Shown piece by piece: positions 63,519 to 64,000 of a stretch of 64,000 bases of DNA (positions are counted from its first letter, which is position 1; every line of letters starts with the position of its first letter). Below the pieces are notes generated by a model. It made no database searches and was not told the origin of the DNA. It worked only from the letters and a program-made list of their open reading frames with translations. This DNA is from Microvirga rosea. Lineage in GTDB: Bacteria > Pseudomonadota > Alphaproteobacteria > Rhizobiales > Beijerinckiaceae. Location: positions 248,001 to 312,000 of the forward strand of contig NZ_JAJDOP010000004.1 in assembly GCF_020595095.1 (NCBI RefSeq), read 5' to 3'. The position numbers and the translations under genes were made by a program.

Positions 63519-63546
63519 ATTGTATTTCATCATGACAGAATACAAT
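63519..63546. promoter_or_regulatory. Inverted repeat between C45 hydrolase and GntR genes
   Basis: ATTGTATT and AATACAAT are perfect arms with a 12-base spacer in the 84-base divergent gap. It lies 16 bases before the GntR start and 40 bases before the hydrolase start. Position and size suit an operator for the adjacent GntR regulator. Confidence 0.6.
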
Positions 63547-63562
63547 CAAGAGGAAATTTGGC

Positions 63563-64000
63563 GTGCCTCAGCCGACGCGATTGCAGCAGGACTTAGCCGA
63601 GCGAATCGTTCAGCTGGTGAATGACGACGGTCTCGCCATCGGCGCTCTGCTCAATGAGAACAGCCTGGCAAGGCGCCTTGAGGTCTCCCGCACCCCTGTC
63701 CGAGGCGCCCTGCAGCATCTCGAGGAACAGGGAATCGTTGCCCGTCGACCAAACCGGGGCGTCGAGTTGATCGCGATCCCGCAAAAAAACTTGGCCTCGG
63801 CACCGCCCCCCGATGACGACGAGGAGTGGCTCGTTCGGATTGCTCGCGATCATCGAGCTGGCTCGCTGCCGCAAGACATCTCTGAAATTGAAGTCATGCG
63901 GCGATACGGCCTCAACCGCCCTGCGGTCCAGCGTGTTCTGTCGCGATTGGCGGATCTTGAAATGGTTGAGCGAAAGCCCGGTTATGGCTGGCGCTTTCTG
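63563..64000 (+). CDS. GntR-family regulator, 3' end outside window
   Basis: The frame runs open for 146 codons from GTG 63563 (AGAGGA nine bases upstream) to the window edge. The first winged helix is clear (RLQQDLAERIVQLVNDDGLA, LARRLEVSRTPVRGALQHLE, ARRPNRGVEL). A linker rich in proline and acid follows (PPPDDDEEWL), then what looks like a second winged helix (EVMRRYGLNRPAVQRVLSRL then ERKPGYGWRF). Two such modules in tandem define a distinct GntR subgroup. It is divergent from the C45 hydrolase gene, its likely target. Confidence 0.88.
   Translation, partial: MPQPTRLQQDLAERIVQLVNDDGLAIGALLNENSLARRLEVSRTPVRGALQHLEEQGIVARRPNRGVELIAIPQKNLASAPPPDDDEEWLVRIARDHRAGSLPQDISEIEVMRRYGLNRPAVQRVLSRLADLEMVERKPGYGWRFL

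Overview
The window looks like chromosomal DNA of a GC-rich alphaproteobacterium of the order Hyphomicrobiales, with a Methylobacteriaceae/Microvirga-like flavour. This placement is inferred from gene content: a Ros/MucR regulator, an LdtR-like MarR regulator, PrtD/PrtE-type type I secretion, many ABC importers of every class, GTG/TTG starts and strong GGAGG ribosome binding sites. I saw no rRNA, tRNA, CRISPR array, phage or insertion sequence.

Layout. 1-5.7 kb: a CUT1 sugar importer operon (binding protein, two permeases, nanE, ATPase) followed by the 5' part of msrP. 5.7-9.8 kb: single genes (PP2C-like phosphatase, OsmC, RidA, flavin-type oxidase, a 79-residue protein, a secreted DUF1194/VWA protein). 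9.9-14.9 kb: a spermidine/iron-type ABC operon ending in an EEP-fold phosphohydrolase. 15-20.1 kb: a D-threonine-aldolase-like enzyme, then a metal/siderophore ABC operon with a methyltransferase, preceded by a perfect 38-bp palindrome. 20.4-36 kb: a minus-strand locus of about 15.5 kb that starts with a type I secretion ABC protein, an HlyD-type adaptor and an RTX repeat protein. It continues with glycosyltransferases, a SAM methyltransferase, a membrane-anchored protein, a pyruvyltransferase-like protein and a secreted beta-propeller-like protein. A divergent MarR-type regulator (36.2 kb) and galE flank it.

37.9-48 kb: a pentose locus with a beta-hydroxyacid dehydrogenase, xylulokinase, CUT2 importer, AraD, AraB and an AGE-family isomerase. 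48-53.4 kb: a hypothetical, a MucR regulator with missing zinc ligands, an aldo/keto reductase, two membrane proteins, kduD and its likely GntR regulator. 53.9-64 kb: a dipeptide-type ABC importer with two paralogous binding proteins, an esterase, a C45 Ntn-hydrolase and two GntR regulators.

The most interesting region is 20.4-36.8 kb. A 19-bp inverted repeat, TAGTTCGAA-T-TTCGAACTA, lies just before the MarR gene and recurs with one mismatch in the AT-rich leader of the RTX gene. This suggests one regulator controls both. The locus has glycosyltransferases but no Wzx flippase, Wzy polymerase or Wza/Wzc export genes; its only exporter is the type I system. That raises the possibility that the glycan genes modify the RTX protein or something exported with it. 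One of its two large GT2-like proteins appears to have lost its catalytic residues, and a module with a conserved Gly-Trp core is shared by three of its proteins.
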